A stretch of 64,000 bases of DNA from Streptomyces sp. Tu 3180 (GCF_009852415.1 NZ_WOXS01000002.1:1572501-1636500), one strand, 5' to 3'; positions 23,090-32,100 are shown, counted from the first letter of the stretch. Program-made: numbers and translations. The notes: generated by a model from the sequence alone, not told the origin.

Positions 23090-23716
23090 ATGGGCACGGC
23101 GGAGCGGCGCGAGGCGCCCGAGGACGGCGCGGCGGCGCAGGTGACGATCCGGTCGGATGCCGGGATACCGCAGCGCGGTACCTCCTCAGCCGGGCACGGG
23201 GCGACCGGCGGACGCGACGTTCCGGCGAGCGGGCACGACGGCGAGGGACGGGCGGACCGGGCCGACGACGGGACGTACGGCACCGCGGGGGACGCGGTCG
23301 CCTCCGGCGCCCACGAGCAGGTGTACCACCGGCCCCTGTGGGTCGAGGAGCCGGCGCGCAGGCCCCGGTTGCCGGATCCGGTGCGGACGGCGGCCGTGCG
23401 GGCCGTGCTCGTCATCGCCGTGACCCTGATTCAGGCCATGGTGGCCTTCCTGTGCACGCTGGCCGGGTCGTGGCTGGCCTTCCCCATGGTCGTCAGCGGC
23501 ATCGTCAGCACGATCCTGGCCACGTGGGCGGCCCTGGACGTGTGGGTCACCCGTCAGGTCTGGAAGCAGCGCCACGGCGTGGTGTCCACCCCCAGCAGCA
23601 CCGCGCGGGCCCTGCGGCGTGAGCGGCGCCGTGCCCGGCGTCAGGAGCGGTCCGCCGAGCGGACGCGGGCCCGCATACGCCGGCGGGGCGGAGCCGGGCA
23701 GCTGTCGCACTCCTGA
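23090..23716 (+). CDS. Two-helix membrane protein, hypothetical
   Basis: I do not recognise a named family. The 208-residue protein has a low-complexity hydrophilic N terminus (about 1-95), two adjacent hydrophobic segments (AVRAVLVIAVTLIQAMVAFL and LAFPMVVSGIVSTILATWA, about 105-150), and an extremely arginine-rich C-terminal tail. ATG 23090 is preceded at 11 nt by GGGGAG; an in-frame GTG at 23072 lacks such a site. It is divergent from the conservon and may be unrelated to it. Confidence 0.75.
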   Translation: MGTAERREAPEDGAAAQVTIRSDAGIPQRGTSSAGHGATGGRDVPASGHDGEGRADRADDGTYGTAGDAVASGAHEQVYHRPLWVEEPARRPRLPDPVRTAAVRAVLVIAVTLIQAMVAFLCTLAGSWLAFPMVVSGIVSTILATWAALDVWVTRQVWKQRHGVVSTPSSTARALRRERRRARRQERSAERTRARIRRRGGAGQLSHS

Positions 23717-23807
23717 CACCGGCGCCCGTATCCGTCCCGCCCCTGCGGTACCGGGAGTGCGGCCGTACGGCGCCTCCCGGGCATCCGGTCACCCGGTGGC
23801 ATGATGG

Positions 23808-23839
23808 TGCACATGGCGCACGAGTGAGCGTCATGTGCA
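23808..23839. promoter_or_regulatory. Candidate operator upstream of the IclR gene
   Basis: Perfect 8-bp inverted repeat TGCACATG (23808-23815) and CATGTGCA (23832-23839), separated by 16 nt, about 85-115 nt before the IclR-family start. The spacing between half-site centres is 24 bp, slightly over two helical turns. Autoregulation is the simplest reading. Confidence 0.4.
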
Positions 23840-23921
23840 ACAGGATCCGGGCGGGCGACCGGTGCACCGAGGGACCTCGGATGCGGCCCGCACCGGCGCG
23901 ACAGGTGGTGAGGGCCGATCC

Positions 23922-24743
23922 ATGACCGGCGCGCGCGGACAGTCGGGACGCCGCGCGGCGGACCCGGCGCGGCGGAGCGGGAGGAGCGCGGCGAGCGCCG
24001 TCCAGTCGGTGGACCGCGCCGTGAGCGTGCTGGAGCTGCTCGCCCGCCGCGGTGAGGCGGGCGTCACCGAGATCGCGGACGCGCTGGGGGTGCACAGGTC
24101 CACGGCTTTCCGGCTGCTCGGCGTCCTGGAGAACCGCGGTCTGGTGGCCCAGGCCGAGGACCGCGGCAAGTACTACCTCGGGGCCGGCGTACTGCGTCTC
24201 GCCGGAGCCGCGGCCGTGCGGCTGGACATCTCGCAGGAAGGCGTCCCGGTCTGCCGGAAACTGGCCGACGAACTGGGCGAGACGGTGAACATCGCGGTCC
24301 TGGACGACGACGCCGCCGTCAACATCATGCAGGCCCGCGGCACGGCGTCCGTCACGGCGCAGAACTGGCTCGGCAGGCGCACCCCGCTGCACGCCACCTC
24401 CAGCGGCAAGGTGTTTCTGGCGCTCATGCCGCCCGCCCTGCGCGAAGGCGTTCTCGCCGGCCCGCTGCACCGGTTCACGGAACGCACGGCCACCGACGCG
24501 TCCGTTCTGCGCGGTGAGCTGGAGACGGTGATCCCGCGGGGGTACGCCGTCACGCTCGAGGAGCTGGAGCTGGGACTCGCGGCCGTCGCGGCGCCGGTCC
24601 GCTCGCACGACGGCGAGGTGATCGCGGCGATCAGCGTCTCCGGACCGGTGTACCGGCTGACTCCGGACCGCCTGCCCGAGCTGGGCAGGCGGACGGCGGC
24701 AGCGGCGGACGAGCTGTCCCGGCGCATGGGCTACGGCTTCTGA
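23922..24743 (+). CDS. IclR-family transcriptional regulator
   Basis: 273-residue regulator: an N-terminal winged helix-turn-helix (about 27-90; VTEIADALGVHRSTAFRLLG) and a C-terminal GAF-like effector domain (about 100-265; LHATSSGKVFLALMP and LELGLAAVAAPVRSHDGEV). ATG 23922 follows AGGGCCGATCC; the longer frame from 23835 would add leader-like sequence. The target is unknown: neighbours are a membrane protein and the convergent SMC-like gene, and the sequence is unlike GylR. An inverted repeat upstream may be its operator. Confidence 0.88.
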   Translation: MTGARGQSGRRAADPARRSGRSAASAVQSVDRAVSVLELLARRGEAGVTEIADALGVHRSTAFRLLGVLENRGLVAQAEDRGKYYLGAGVLRLAGAAAVRLDISQEGVPVCRKLADELGETVNIAVLDDDAAVNIMQARGTASVTAQNWLGRRTPLHATSSGKVFLALMPPALREGVLAGPLHRFTERTATDASVLRGELETVIPRGYAVTLEELELGLAAVAAPVRSHDGEVIAAISVSGPVYRLTPDRLPELGRRTAAAADELSRRMGYGF

Positions 24744-24782
24744 GCCACGTGTCCGAGCCGTGCGAGGGAGGGGGACGCGAGG

Positions 24783-27700
24783 TCACCCGCTCGTCGGCGC
24801 GGGCCGCTTGAACATGCGTGTCGCCGTGATCTCACTGTGCGCCTCCACCCCCGGGTCCTGCTGAGGCAGACCGGGCCGGAGGTGTTCCTCCACGCTGATG
24901 TACTTCAGGCCGGCCCGCAGGTCGGCGTCGTTGCGCAGCCGGATGACCAGCGGGAACTCCGCGAGTGCCGTCGTGTCGAACAGACCCGTGGTGTACAGGA
25001 GCTGCACACCGAGCGCGTCGGCGACCGCCCGCTGGAGCTCCAGCAGGTAGGTGGCGTTGGCGCGGCCGATGGGGTTGTCGAGGAACAGGGTGCCCGCGTG
25101 CCGGTGCTTGTCCCGGCCCCGGTCGTTGGAACGCAGGGCGGCCATCGTGCAGTACAGGGCGATGGCCGCGGTGAGCAGCTGGCCGCCGGAGAACACGTCG
25201 CCCATCTGCCCCACGGGGACGCGCTCGGCGCGCAGCACCGCGTCGGGCTTGAGGATCTCGACGGCGACGCCCTTCGGCTGGAGGGCGGCGGCGACGCCGC
25301 GCAGCAACAGGGACATGCCGTCGCGCCGCAGGTCGGAGTTCTTCCTGACGGCCGACCGGGTCGCCTCGTCGATGACCTCGCCGAGCCGCTCGGTGAGCGT
25401 GGCCTGGTCGGGTTCCTCGAAACGGATGCGCAGGAACTCCTGCCCGGACCACTCGCCGAGCCCTTCGGGCAGCCGGGAGAGCCGCTGGGCGGAGCGCAGG
25501 GTGGCGAGGGCCGACTCCACGAGTCCCCTGAGCCGGTCCACGATGGAGTCGCGGTTCCGTTCCAGTTGTTCCAGCTCGTCGGTGAGGACGCGCAGCCGGG
25601 GCGCGAAGGCGTCCGCCCACTTCTGGGCGTGCTCGGGCAGCGCGGAGGCGGGCAGCTCGCGGATCTGCTGCCGCGCGGGGGTGCGGACCTGTTCGTAACG
25701 CGTGGAGTTGGCGTGCCGGACGAGGACGTCGCTCGCCTCGCGCACGGCGGACTCGGCGGCGGACAGGTCCGCGGCGCAGCCGCGCAGCGAGCGGCGGGCC
25801 TCGGCGGCGGACTGCCGGGCCTCCTCCAGGCTGCCGGGGTAGGGCTCGGGCTGCTCCTGTTCCTCCTCGGAGGCGTGTTCGCGCAGCAGGTCGCGGAGCA
25901 TGGCGGCGATCTCGTCGAAGCCGCCGGCCGCGTCCTCGGCGGCGCGGTGCGCCTCGAGCAGTTCGGCGTGGGCCTCCCGGGCCTGGTTCAACGCCTCGCT
26001 GCGGGAGGCGAGTTCGGCCGTGGCGGTGCGCAGGAGGGCCTGTGCGTGCTCGGCGTCGCGCGGCACCAGCTCGTCGGGCAGCCCGGTGTGCGCCTCGCCG
26101 TTCTCGGGCGCGAGCCGCTCGGCTTCGCCGCGCAGCCGCCCGAGCTGCTCGCTCGCGCCCGACATGCGCGTCTCCAGGAGCTGCACCAGTTCCTCGGCGC
26201 GGGCGGCGGCGGCCTGCCGGCTGGGCCCGTCGGATCCGTCGGGTGACTGGAGCAGTTGCTCCGCGCGGGTGCGGACCTTGTTGCTGAGCCGGTCCAGCTC
26301 GGCGCGGGCCGCGCTCTCGTCGCTCTCCGCGCGGGCCTGTTCGGCGCGCAGGTCGGCGCCGACGCCGACCTTCTCGTACACCTGGGACGCGGCCCGGTAC
26401 GCCTCGCGCAGGGCGGGCAGCGAGGCCTGCGGCGCCCCGGCGTCGTCCTCGGGCACGTCGTCGGGGGCGCCCGCGATCTCGGAGCGCTCGGCGCGCAGCG
26501 CACGCGCGGTGCGCCGGGCGTCGTCGGCGGCGCGCTGGGCGGCGCGCCGGTCCTCGTCGGCGGCACGGGCGCGTTCCAGACAGACCTGGGCGCGCGCCTC
26601 GGCCTCGGCCGCGTCGTCGGCCAGTTCGCGGAGCTTCGCCTGCCATCCGGCCCGTTCGCGCAGCCGGAACGCGAGCCCGGCGAGGGCGTCGGCGGCGCGC
26701 CGGGCCTTCTGTGCGGCCTCCTGTCGCTCGTCACGGATCCGGGCGGCCTCGGTGGCGGCCTCCTCGGCCTCGGCGCGCACGGTGCGTGCCTCGGCCAGCT
26801 CGGCCTCGGACTCCTCGGCGAACAGCCGCGCCTCGTGCGCCGCCCGCGCCAGCTCGGTGAGCCGGCCGGCCGGGCAGCCGGTGCGCCAGGAGGAGAGCCG
26901 CGCCGCCAGCTCGCGGTCCTTGCCCAGACGGGCGGCGAGCGCCCGGATCTCCTCGTCCCGCGCCGTCGCCCGCGCGCGCAGCGCCTGCCGCTCCTCGTCG
27001 GCGGCGTGCTCGTCGTGCATGGCCGGGTTCGGCGGGACGAGGAAGACGTCCCCGGTGTCCGCGTCCGGCGCCGGGGTCGGGGCGAGCAGGGCGGCGGCCG
27101 TGCCGACGGCCACGGCGGACCGGGGCAGCAGGGCGGCGTCGCTCAGCGCCTCACGGGCGCGGACGTGGGAGTCCGGGTCGGTGATGATGACGCCGTCGAC
27201 CAGCTCGGGCCGGGCGGCCAGGACGCGCGCGTGGTCGGCGGGGTCGACGGCCTGGGCGAGGTAGCGCCAGCCGGGCAGCGCGGGGATGCCGTGCTCGCCG
27301 AGGAACTCGACGGTCGCCAGCACGTCCGGGCCGGGCGGCAGCAGCCCGCCGTCACCGAGGGCGCCGAGGATGCGGGCGTCGTCGGCGGCGGCGGTGCGCA
27401 GCTCGAACAGCTGCCGCTCGGCGGAGGAGACCGCGTCGTCGAGCAGTTCGCGCAGGTCGTCGGCGAAGCGGTCGAGTTCCTCGGCGGTGAGGGCGCCGCC
27501 GGGCGGGGTGTCGCCCGGCCCGGCGTCCGTGTCGTGCCGGGGCCGCGGGACCGACGGCCGTGGAGCGGTGCCGGTCAGGCTCAGCAGCTCCGCCAGCCGC
27601 TCCTCGGCGGCGAGGGCCTCGGCGGTGCGGCGCTCGCTCTCGTGGGCCCGCTCGGCGGCCGTGGCCGCGTCCGCCGCGCGGGCGGCGGTCAGTTCCGCGC

Positions 27701-29414
27701 GGCTCTCGGCGGCGGCCGCCTCGCGCGCGTGCTCACCGGCCCGGCGGGACGCCTCGCGGGCGAAGTCCCAGGCGGCGACCGCCGTCTTCTCGGCGTCGCT
27801 GGCCGCGAGGGCGGCCCGGGCGGGGTCGGCGTCGGGGGCGCTGTCGTCGAGCCAGCCGGCCCGGACCGCCTCGGCGGTCTCCTGCTCGACCTCGGTGAGG
27901 CGCTGGCGCAGGTGCCCGATCTCGCTGCGGGCGCGCTGCGCCTCGGTGGCGGCGGCGGTGGAGTCGCGGTAGGCGGAGTCGCCGGCCTCCTGGAGGGCGG
28001 CGGACCGCTCCTCCTCCTCGTTGGCGAGGTCCTCGGCGTCCCGCGCGGCGGCGTGCAGGGCGCGTACGAGGTCGACGGCGGCCTTGGCGCGCGCGGCCAG
28101 CGCGGGCGCCGCGTCCCGCTCGGCCTCCTGGATCGCGGCGGACACGCGGGCGACGCGGTCGGCGGCGGCGCGGTGGCGCAGCACGGCCTCGGCGGCCTGC
28201 CAGGCCGCGTACAGCGTGCGCGCGTCGGCGAGTTCGCGCTTCTGGGCGGCGGCGGACTTCTCGGCGGCGGTGAGCGCCAGGGAGGCGTGCCGGTAGGCGA
28301 GTTCGGCGGAGATCAGGGCGCTGCGCTCGCGGGCGGTCTCCGCGTGGGTGACGGCGTACGCGGCGCCGGTGACCCGCCCGGCCAGGTCGGCCGCGCGGAC
28401 GCGTTCCTGGGCGCCGCGCGCGGAGAGCCGGCGCGCCAGGGTGCGGGTGCGTCGCTCGGCGGCGGTGTGGATCTCCCGTGCGCGGGTGCGGGCGTCGGCG
28501 GCCTCGACGATCCGGCCGAGCAGGTCGACGGAGCCGGCGGTGAAGTCCCGCTCGGCGATCAGCTCGGCGCGCCGGCCCAGCTTGTTGCCGAAGCCGCCGA
28601 CCAGGTCGGCGAGCCCGTCGGTGTCCCGGGTGTCGGTGACGGCGCGCAGCAGCAGGTCGGTGAAGTCGGAGTCCTTCTTGACCGCGAAGAGGCCGGCGGC
28701 CTCGCCCTCGTCGGCGTTCATCTCCCGCTGGTAGCGGAAGAGTTCGGGGTCGAGTCCCAGCTCGCCGAGGTGTTCGGTCCAGCGCTCGTGGACCTCCTCC
28801 CAGTGCACCTCGAGGTGCGGGTACGTCCTGCCCGCCTCGGTGAGGGCGTCCCGGAAGCCCTTCATGGTGCGGCGCCGCCCCCGCGCGCCCGACTGGCCCT
28901 CGACGGGCGGCCGTACGGCCGTGGACTCGGCGACGGGCAGGTTGTCGAGACCGAGGCCGGGACCGGGCCGGAAGGAGTACCAGGCCTCGGCGAACTTCCG
29001 CGGGTCGTTGGAGACCTGGCGGCCCCGCCACTCGCTGACCTTGCCGACGACGACGCACTCGCCGGTCTGCACGTGCTGCCACTCCAGCGCCACGTGGCCG
29101 CAGTCCTCGGCGAGCAGGAACTTGCGCAGGACGCCGGAGCTGGCGCCGCCGAGGGTGTTGCGGTGGCCCGGGAGCATCACGGAGAAGATCAGCTTCAGCA
29201 GGACGGACTTGCCGCCGCCGTTCTCCAGGAAGAGCACGCCGGCGGGCGCGGGCCGGCGCGGCGGGCCGACGGGCTCCTCCTCGAAGAACTCCGCCTGCGT
29301 CGGCGCGGGGTCGGGCACGGGCTCGCCCACACCGCGCAGGTCGAGCACGGTGTCGGCGTAGCGCGCGCCGGCGGGCCCGATGGAGTAGAGGCGGACCCGG
29401 GACAGCTCGTACAT
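24783..29414 (-). CDS. SMC-like coiled-coil ATPase (MukB/MksB/JetC-like)
   Basis: Large 1543-residue ATPase with SMC/Rad50-type architecture. The N-terminal head has Walker A ENGGGKS (64-70). Two long Ala/Glu/Arg-rich coiled-coil arms (about 290-670 and 810-1330) flank a globular hinge-like insert (about 675-805). The C-terminal head has signature FSGGQ (1408-1412) and Walker B TLFLDN (Asp1446). An Asn follows that Asp where most SMC/ABC proteins have the catalytic Glu. It is the last gene of a leftward three-gene unit, 36 nt after a MukE-like gene and behind a MukF-like gene, matching MukBEF/MksBEF and Wadjet JetABC order. No JetD/MksG-like nuclease gene adjoins. Likely a DNA-organising or plasmid/phage-restricting condensin; function not demonstrated. 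Confidence 0.8.
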   Translation of the reverse strand: MYELSRVRLYSIGPAGARYADTVLDLRGVGEPVPDPAPTQAEFFEEEPVGPPRRPAPAGVLFLENGGGKSVLLKLIFSVMLPGHRNTLGGASSGVLRKFLLAEDCGHVALEWQHVQTGECVVVGKVSEWRGRQVSNDPRKFAEAWYSFRPGPGLGLDNLPVAESTAVRPPVEGQSGARGRRRTMKGFRDALTEAGRTYPHLEVHWEEVHERWTEHLGELGLDPELFRYQREMNADEGEAAGLFAVKKDSDFTDLLLRAVTDTRDTDGLADLVGGFGNKLGRRAELIAERDFTAGSVDLLGRIVEAADARTRAREIHTAAERRTRTLARRLSARGAQERVRAADLAGRVTGAAYAVTHAETARERSALISAELAYRHASLALTAAEKSAAAQKRELADARTLYAAWQAAEAVLRHRAAADRVARVSAAIQEAERDAAPALAARAKAAVDLVRALHAAARDAEDLANEEEERSAALQEAGDSAYRDSTAAATEAQRARSEIGHLRQRLTEVEQETAEAVRAGWLDDSAPDADPARAALAASDAEKTAVAAWDFAREASRRAGEHAREAAAAESRAELTAARAADAATAAERAHESERRTAEALAAEERLAELLSLTGTAPRPSVPRPRHDTDAGPGDTPPGGALTAEELDRFADDLRELLDDAVSSAERQLFELRTAAADDARILGALGDGGLLPPGPDVLATVEFLGEHGIPALPGWRYLAQAVDPADHARVLAARPELVDGVIITDPDSHVRAREALSDAALLPRSAVAVGTAAALLAPTPAPDADTGDVFLVPPNPAMHDEHAADEERQALRARATARDEEIRALAARLGKDRELAARLSSWRTGCPAGRLTELARAAHEARLFAEESEAELAEARTVRAEAEEAATEAARIRDERQEAAQKARRAADALAGLAFRLRERAGWQAKLRELADDAAEAEARAQVCLERARAADEDRRAAQRAADDARRTARALRAERSEIAGAPDDVPEDDAGAPQASLPALREAYRAASQVYEKVGVGADLRAEQARAESDESAARAELDRLSNKVRTRAEQLLQSPDGSDGPSRQAAAARAEELVQLLETRMSGASEQLGRLRGEAERLAPENGEAHTGLPDELVPRDAEHAQALLRTATAELASRSEALNQAREAHAELLEAHRAAEDAAGGFDEIAAMLRDLLREHASEEEQEQPEPYPGSLEEARQSAAEARRSLRGCAADLSAAESAVREASDVLVRHANSTRYEQVRTPARQQIRELPASALPEHAQKWADAFAPRLRVLTDELEQLERNRDSIVDRLRGLVESALATLRSAQRLSRLPEGLGEWSGQEFLRIRFEEPDQATLTERLGEVIDEATRSAVRKNSDLRRDGMSLLLRGVAAALQPKGVAVEILKPDAVLRAERVPVGQMGDVFSGGQLLTAAIALYCTMAALRSNDRGRDKHRHAGTLFLDNPIGRANATYLLELQRAVADALGVQLLYTTGLFDTTALAEFPLVIRLRNDADLRAGLKYISVEEHLRPGLPQQDPGVEAHSEITATRMFKRPAPTSG

Positions 29415-29450
29415 GGCGGACTCTCGTGAGGCTTCGTGAAACGGGGGGGG

Positions 29451-30332
29451 TCAGGAGGAGTGGAACGGCAGGCCGGCGTCGGCGACGAGCTCCAGGTCGT
29501 CGGCGTCCTCGGGGGGCAGCAGGGTGGGCGTGCCGTCGGTGACCGGGACGACGCCCAGTTCCAGCAGCTCGGTCATGGCGGCGCTGCCCGCCATGTCGCG
29601 CACCTGGAGCTGGTAGCGGGCCGTGGTGCGGTACGTGCCGCCGTTGTCGTCGCCGGTGCGCTGCAGGAAGCCGGAGTCGGTGAGGAAGCCGACGGCCTTG
29701 GCGACGATGCCGGTGGTCGATCCGGCGAGCCGGCGCGCGTCCTTGGTGGCCCCGGTCGCGCTGCGCCTGGCCCAGATCCGCCAGGCGGCCTCCAGGCCGG
29801 GGGCGTCGCTGACCGGGTCGGTGTTCTCGCCCTGCCGCGCGGCCCGCTCCTCCAGCCGGTGGCAGGCCTGGCGTACGAAGGCGTCGACGCCGTTGACCGT
29901 GACGCGCCCGATGTAGCCGTCGTCGGCGAGGTCCTCCGGGCGCGGGAAGGCCATGGCGGCGACGGCGAGATGGGCCAGTCCGTGCAGGAACCGGTCACTG
30001 CCGTCGGCGGAGGTGCGCCGTGCGTAGTCGCCCATGCGCACCGCGAACACGGAGCCCTCGGCGGCGGTCACGGCCATGCCCGCGCGCGGGGACACCTCCA
30101 GCACGATCAGTCCGAGGCCGGTGGCCACGGCGTCGGCGAGCCGTGCGAACGGCGGGTCCTCGCGGTAGCGGCGCAGCAGGTCCGCGTACTCCTGGTCGCG
30201 GGCCGGCTGGAGTTTGGGCTGGAGGCCGAAGGCGACGAGCCGCGCCGCGTCGGCGGCGTCGGCGGGCGTGACGGCGGCACCGGCCGGTGCGGCTGCGGCC
30301 TCCGGCTCGCTCCACTCGACGTGCTCGGTCAC
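29451..30332 (-). CDS. MukE/JetB-like accessory protein of the SMC-like locus
   Basis: 293-residue soluble protein. By position (between a MukF-like and a MukB-like gene), size and predicted winged-helix content it fits the MukE/MksE/JetB subunit that bridges kleisin and DNA. Visible: an acidic N terminus, a central helical region with RRYREDPPFARLADAVATG, and a C-terminal wHTH-like part (TGIVAKAVGFLTDSGFLQRT followed by a beta-wing-like GTYRTTARYQLQVRDM). Starts at GTG 30332. The assignment is from context and fold impression, not a strong motif, so the family name is provisional. Confidence 0.6.
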   Translation of the reverse strand: MTEHVEWSEPEAAAAPAGAAVTPADAADAARLVAFGLQPKLQPARDQEYADLLRRYREDPPFARLADAVATGLGLIVLEVSPRAGMAVTAAEGSVFAVRMGDYARRTSADGSDRFLHGLAHLAVAAMAFPRPEDLADDGYIGRVTVNGVDAFVRQACHRLEERAARQGENTDPVSDAPGLEAAWRIWARRSATGATKDARRLAGSTTGIVAKAVGFLTDSGFLQRTGDDNGGTYRTTARYQLQVRDMAGSAAMTELLELGVVPVTDGTPTLLPPEDADDLELVADAGLPFHSS

Positions 30333-30423
30333 GGTTTCGGCTCCTCGTTCTGGAAAACAACGGTGCGGTCGGCCCCTCCGGGCCCGCGGGGCCGCATCGA
30401 CCGCGGCTGCGCCGGGCGGGCCC

Positions 30424-30455
30424 GGCCCGCCGCCGCGAACTCGCGGCGGCGGGCC
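30424..30455 (-). terminator. Strong hairpin between the MukF-like and MukE-like genes
   Basis: Arms 30424-30438 and 30441-30455 are a perfect 15-bp inverted repeat (effective loop 4 nt) inside the 136-nt gap between the first and second genes of the SMC-like unit. There is no T tract. It could attenuate, or stabilise the upstream mRNA and so set subunit ratios. Confidence 0.5.
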
Positions 30456-30468
30456 TCCTGCGCGGCCG

Positions 30469-31995
30469 TCACGCCGCCTCCGTCCGGTCCGCCGCCATCC
30501 CCGCCGCGTCCAGCAGCGCCGTACCGACGACGAGGTCGGCCCCGCCGAACTCGGGGTCGTCGAGTTCGGTGCCGTCGTCCACGGCGAACAGCAGCTTGCG
30601 CTCGCCCTGGCGGTAGGCGGTGCCGACCGGCGGGCTGGCGGCGTGGATCGCCAGCAGGGCGACCAGATAGGGCAGTTCGGGGTCCCGGCGGCGCGCGTCG
30701 GCGAGCAGTCCGGACAGCCGGCGCGGCGCGTCGGCGGGCAGGTCCAGCAGCTCCGTGGCGGCCGCCAGCTGCTCCTCGCTGAAACGGCTGTCGTCCGGTG
30801 TGGCGATGAGGTCGGGCTCCGGCATCTCGGCGCCGAGGTGCTCCCGCTCCACGGGCGGCGTCAGCAGGATCTCGACGAGGTCGGCGACCCGGACGGACAC
30901 CGGGGTGCGCAGTCCGGTGCCGTGGGCGAAGAAGGCGTCGGTGACCCGGGCCGCCCGCTCCACGGGCAGCGGCAGCAGGGGCGCCAGGAGGTGGCCGTAC
31001 AGGTCCGTGCCCGAGGTGGCCGTGGGCGTGGCGAAGGCCTGCCGGTCCTGTTCGGCGCGGAACAGCGGGCCCGCCTCCAGCAGCCGGGACTGCAGCTGCG
31101 TGTGCCGCCGGATGCAGTCCTTGACGATGTCCACCAGCTCCGCGGCCCGCCGCTTGTGCTCGGGGTCCTCGGACTCGTCGCGGGCCTTGCGGATGTTGGT
31201 GAGGATCGCGTTCTCGTGGCGGTACCGGTCCGCCACGTGCTCCAGGGCCTCGGCGATCATGTCGGGCACGGCGCTCAGCCAGTCCACCGCGCGCACGTTG
31301 CGCCGGGTGGCCTCCAGCGCCCGGCGCAGGGTCTCGGAGTACTGCACGGTCCGGTAGCGGGCCTGCTCCGCGGCGAGCTGGGCGTCGGCGAGCCGGCCGC
31401 GGCTGATCAGCACCTCCAGCTTGACCTCGGCGGCGATCTGCGCGCTGGTGACGTCGGTGTCCAGGGCGCCGACCAGGACGTTGACGGCCTCGTCGGTGGT
31501 CCGCAGGTACACCGTGCCGCCGGGGCCGGGTACCTCCTCGATCAGCTTGAAGTCGTAGTCGCGGCGCACGTAGGTGCCGTCCGCTCCGAACACGCCGTAC
31601 ACCGCGCGGAAGCCGCGGTCGACGCTGCCGACGTTGATCAGGTTCTCCAGGACCCAGCGGGCCACCCGCTCGTGCTCGGCGGCGGAACGGCGCGGGGCCT
31701 GGGCGGCGATGCGCGGGACGAGCCGGGCGACGACCTGGTCGTGGTCCGCGCCCGTGTCGAAGTCCATGTTCAGTGTGACGAGGTCGATGGCGGCCAGGGC
31801 GATCTCCGCCATGCCGTAGACCGAGTACTCACCGGCCAGGTTGACCTTGCGCGCGTCCAGGTCGTGCAGCGGCGCGGTGCAGGCGAGCGCGCGCAGCCGC
31901 CGTGCCAGCCCCTCATCGGCGGCCGGGCCCGGCGCGGGCCGCGGCCCCGCGCTGAGCTGGGGCGGAGCGCTCTCCGTCGATGCAGGTGAAGTCAC
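30469..31995 (-). CDS. MukF/JetA-like (kleisin-type) subunit of the SMC-like locus
   Basis: 508 residues from GTG 31995 (VTSPASTES); the frame remains open to a TTG at 32025. The N-terminal third looks winged-helix-like (LAGEYSVYGMAEIALAAIDLVTLN, VARWVLENLINVGSVDRGF). A long helical middle follows (about 190-330, AEQARYRTVQYSETLRRALE), then a C-terminal helical domain. Size, helix content and first position in a three-gene set ending in an SMC-like ATPase fit a MukF/MksF/JetA subunit. I recognise no exact family motif. It diverges from nothing directly; the GntR gene lies upstream on the same strand. Confidence 0.6.
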   Translation of the reverse strand: MTSPASTESAPPQLSAGPRPAPGPAADEGLARRLRALACTAPLHDLDARKVNLAGEYSVYGMAEIALAAIDLVTLNMDFDTGADHDQVVARLVPRIAAQAPRRSAAEHERVARWVLENLINVGSVDRGFRAVYGVFGADGTYVRRDYDFKLIEEVPGPGGTVYLRTTDEAVNVLVGALDTDVTSAQIAAEVKLEVLISRGRLADAQLAAEQARYRTVQYSETLRRALEATRRNVRAVDWLSAVPDMIAEALEHVADRYRHENAILTNIRKARDESEDPEHKRRAAELVDIVKDCIRRHTQLQSRLLEAGPLFRAEQDRQAFATPTATSGTDLYGHLLAPLLPLPVERAARVTDAFFAHGTGLRTPVSVRVADLVEILLTPPVEREHLGAEMPEPDLIATPDDSRFSEEQLAAATELLDLPADAPRRLSGLLADARRRDPELPYLVALLAIHAASPPVGTAYRQGERKLLFAVDDGTELDDPEFGGADLVVGTALLDAAGMAADRTEAA

Positions 31996-32033
31996 GATGC
32001 ACAGACTAGGTCCTCGCTCTGACAACGACCCAA
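31996..32033 (-). promoter_or_regulatory. Candidate promoter giving a leaderless mRNA for the SMC-like operon
   Basis: On the minus strand TAGTCT (a fair -10) ends 7 nt before GTG 31995. A TTGGGT -35 candidate lies 19 nt further upstream. That geometry would start transcription at or next to the GTG, as in many leaderless streptomycete genes. The GAGGA upstream is 15 nt from the GTG, too far for a normal ribosome site. Confidence 0.35.
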
Positions 32034-32100
32034 ACGAGGCAGTTGCGCCCCGGCGCCGCGGTCGTCGCGCCGGTGTTCCGCGGCCGTGCGCGGCCGCGGC

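Noticed and set aside
26256..29429. A 1057-residue plus-strand frame opposite the SMC-like gene.
   Set aside because: Gly/Arg/Val-rich antisense shadow of the coiled-coil gene; no motif.
24783..32033. Calling the SMC-like locus a complete Wadjet defence system.
   Set aside because: No JetD/MksG nuclease gene is present and the small subunits lack recognisable JetA/JetB signatures, so only SMC-like/MukBEF-like is claimed.
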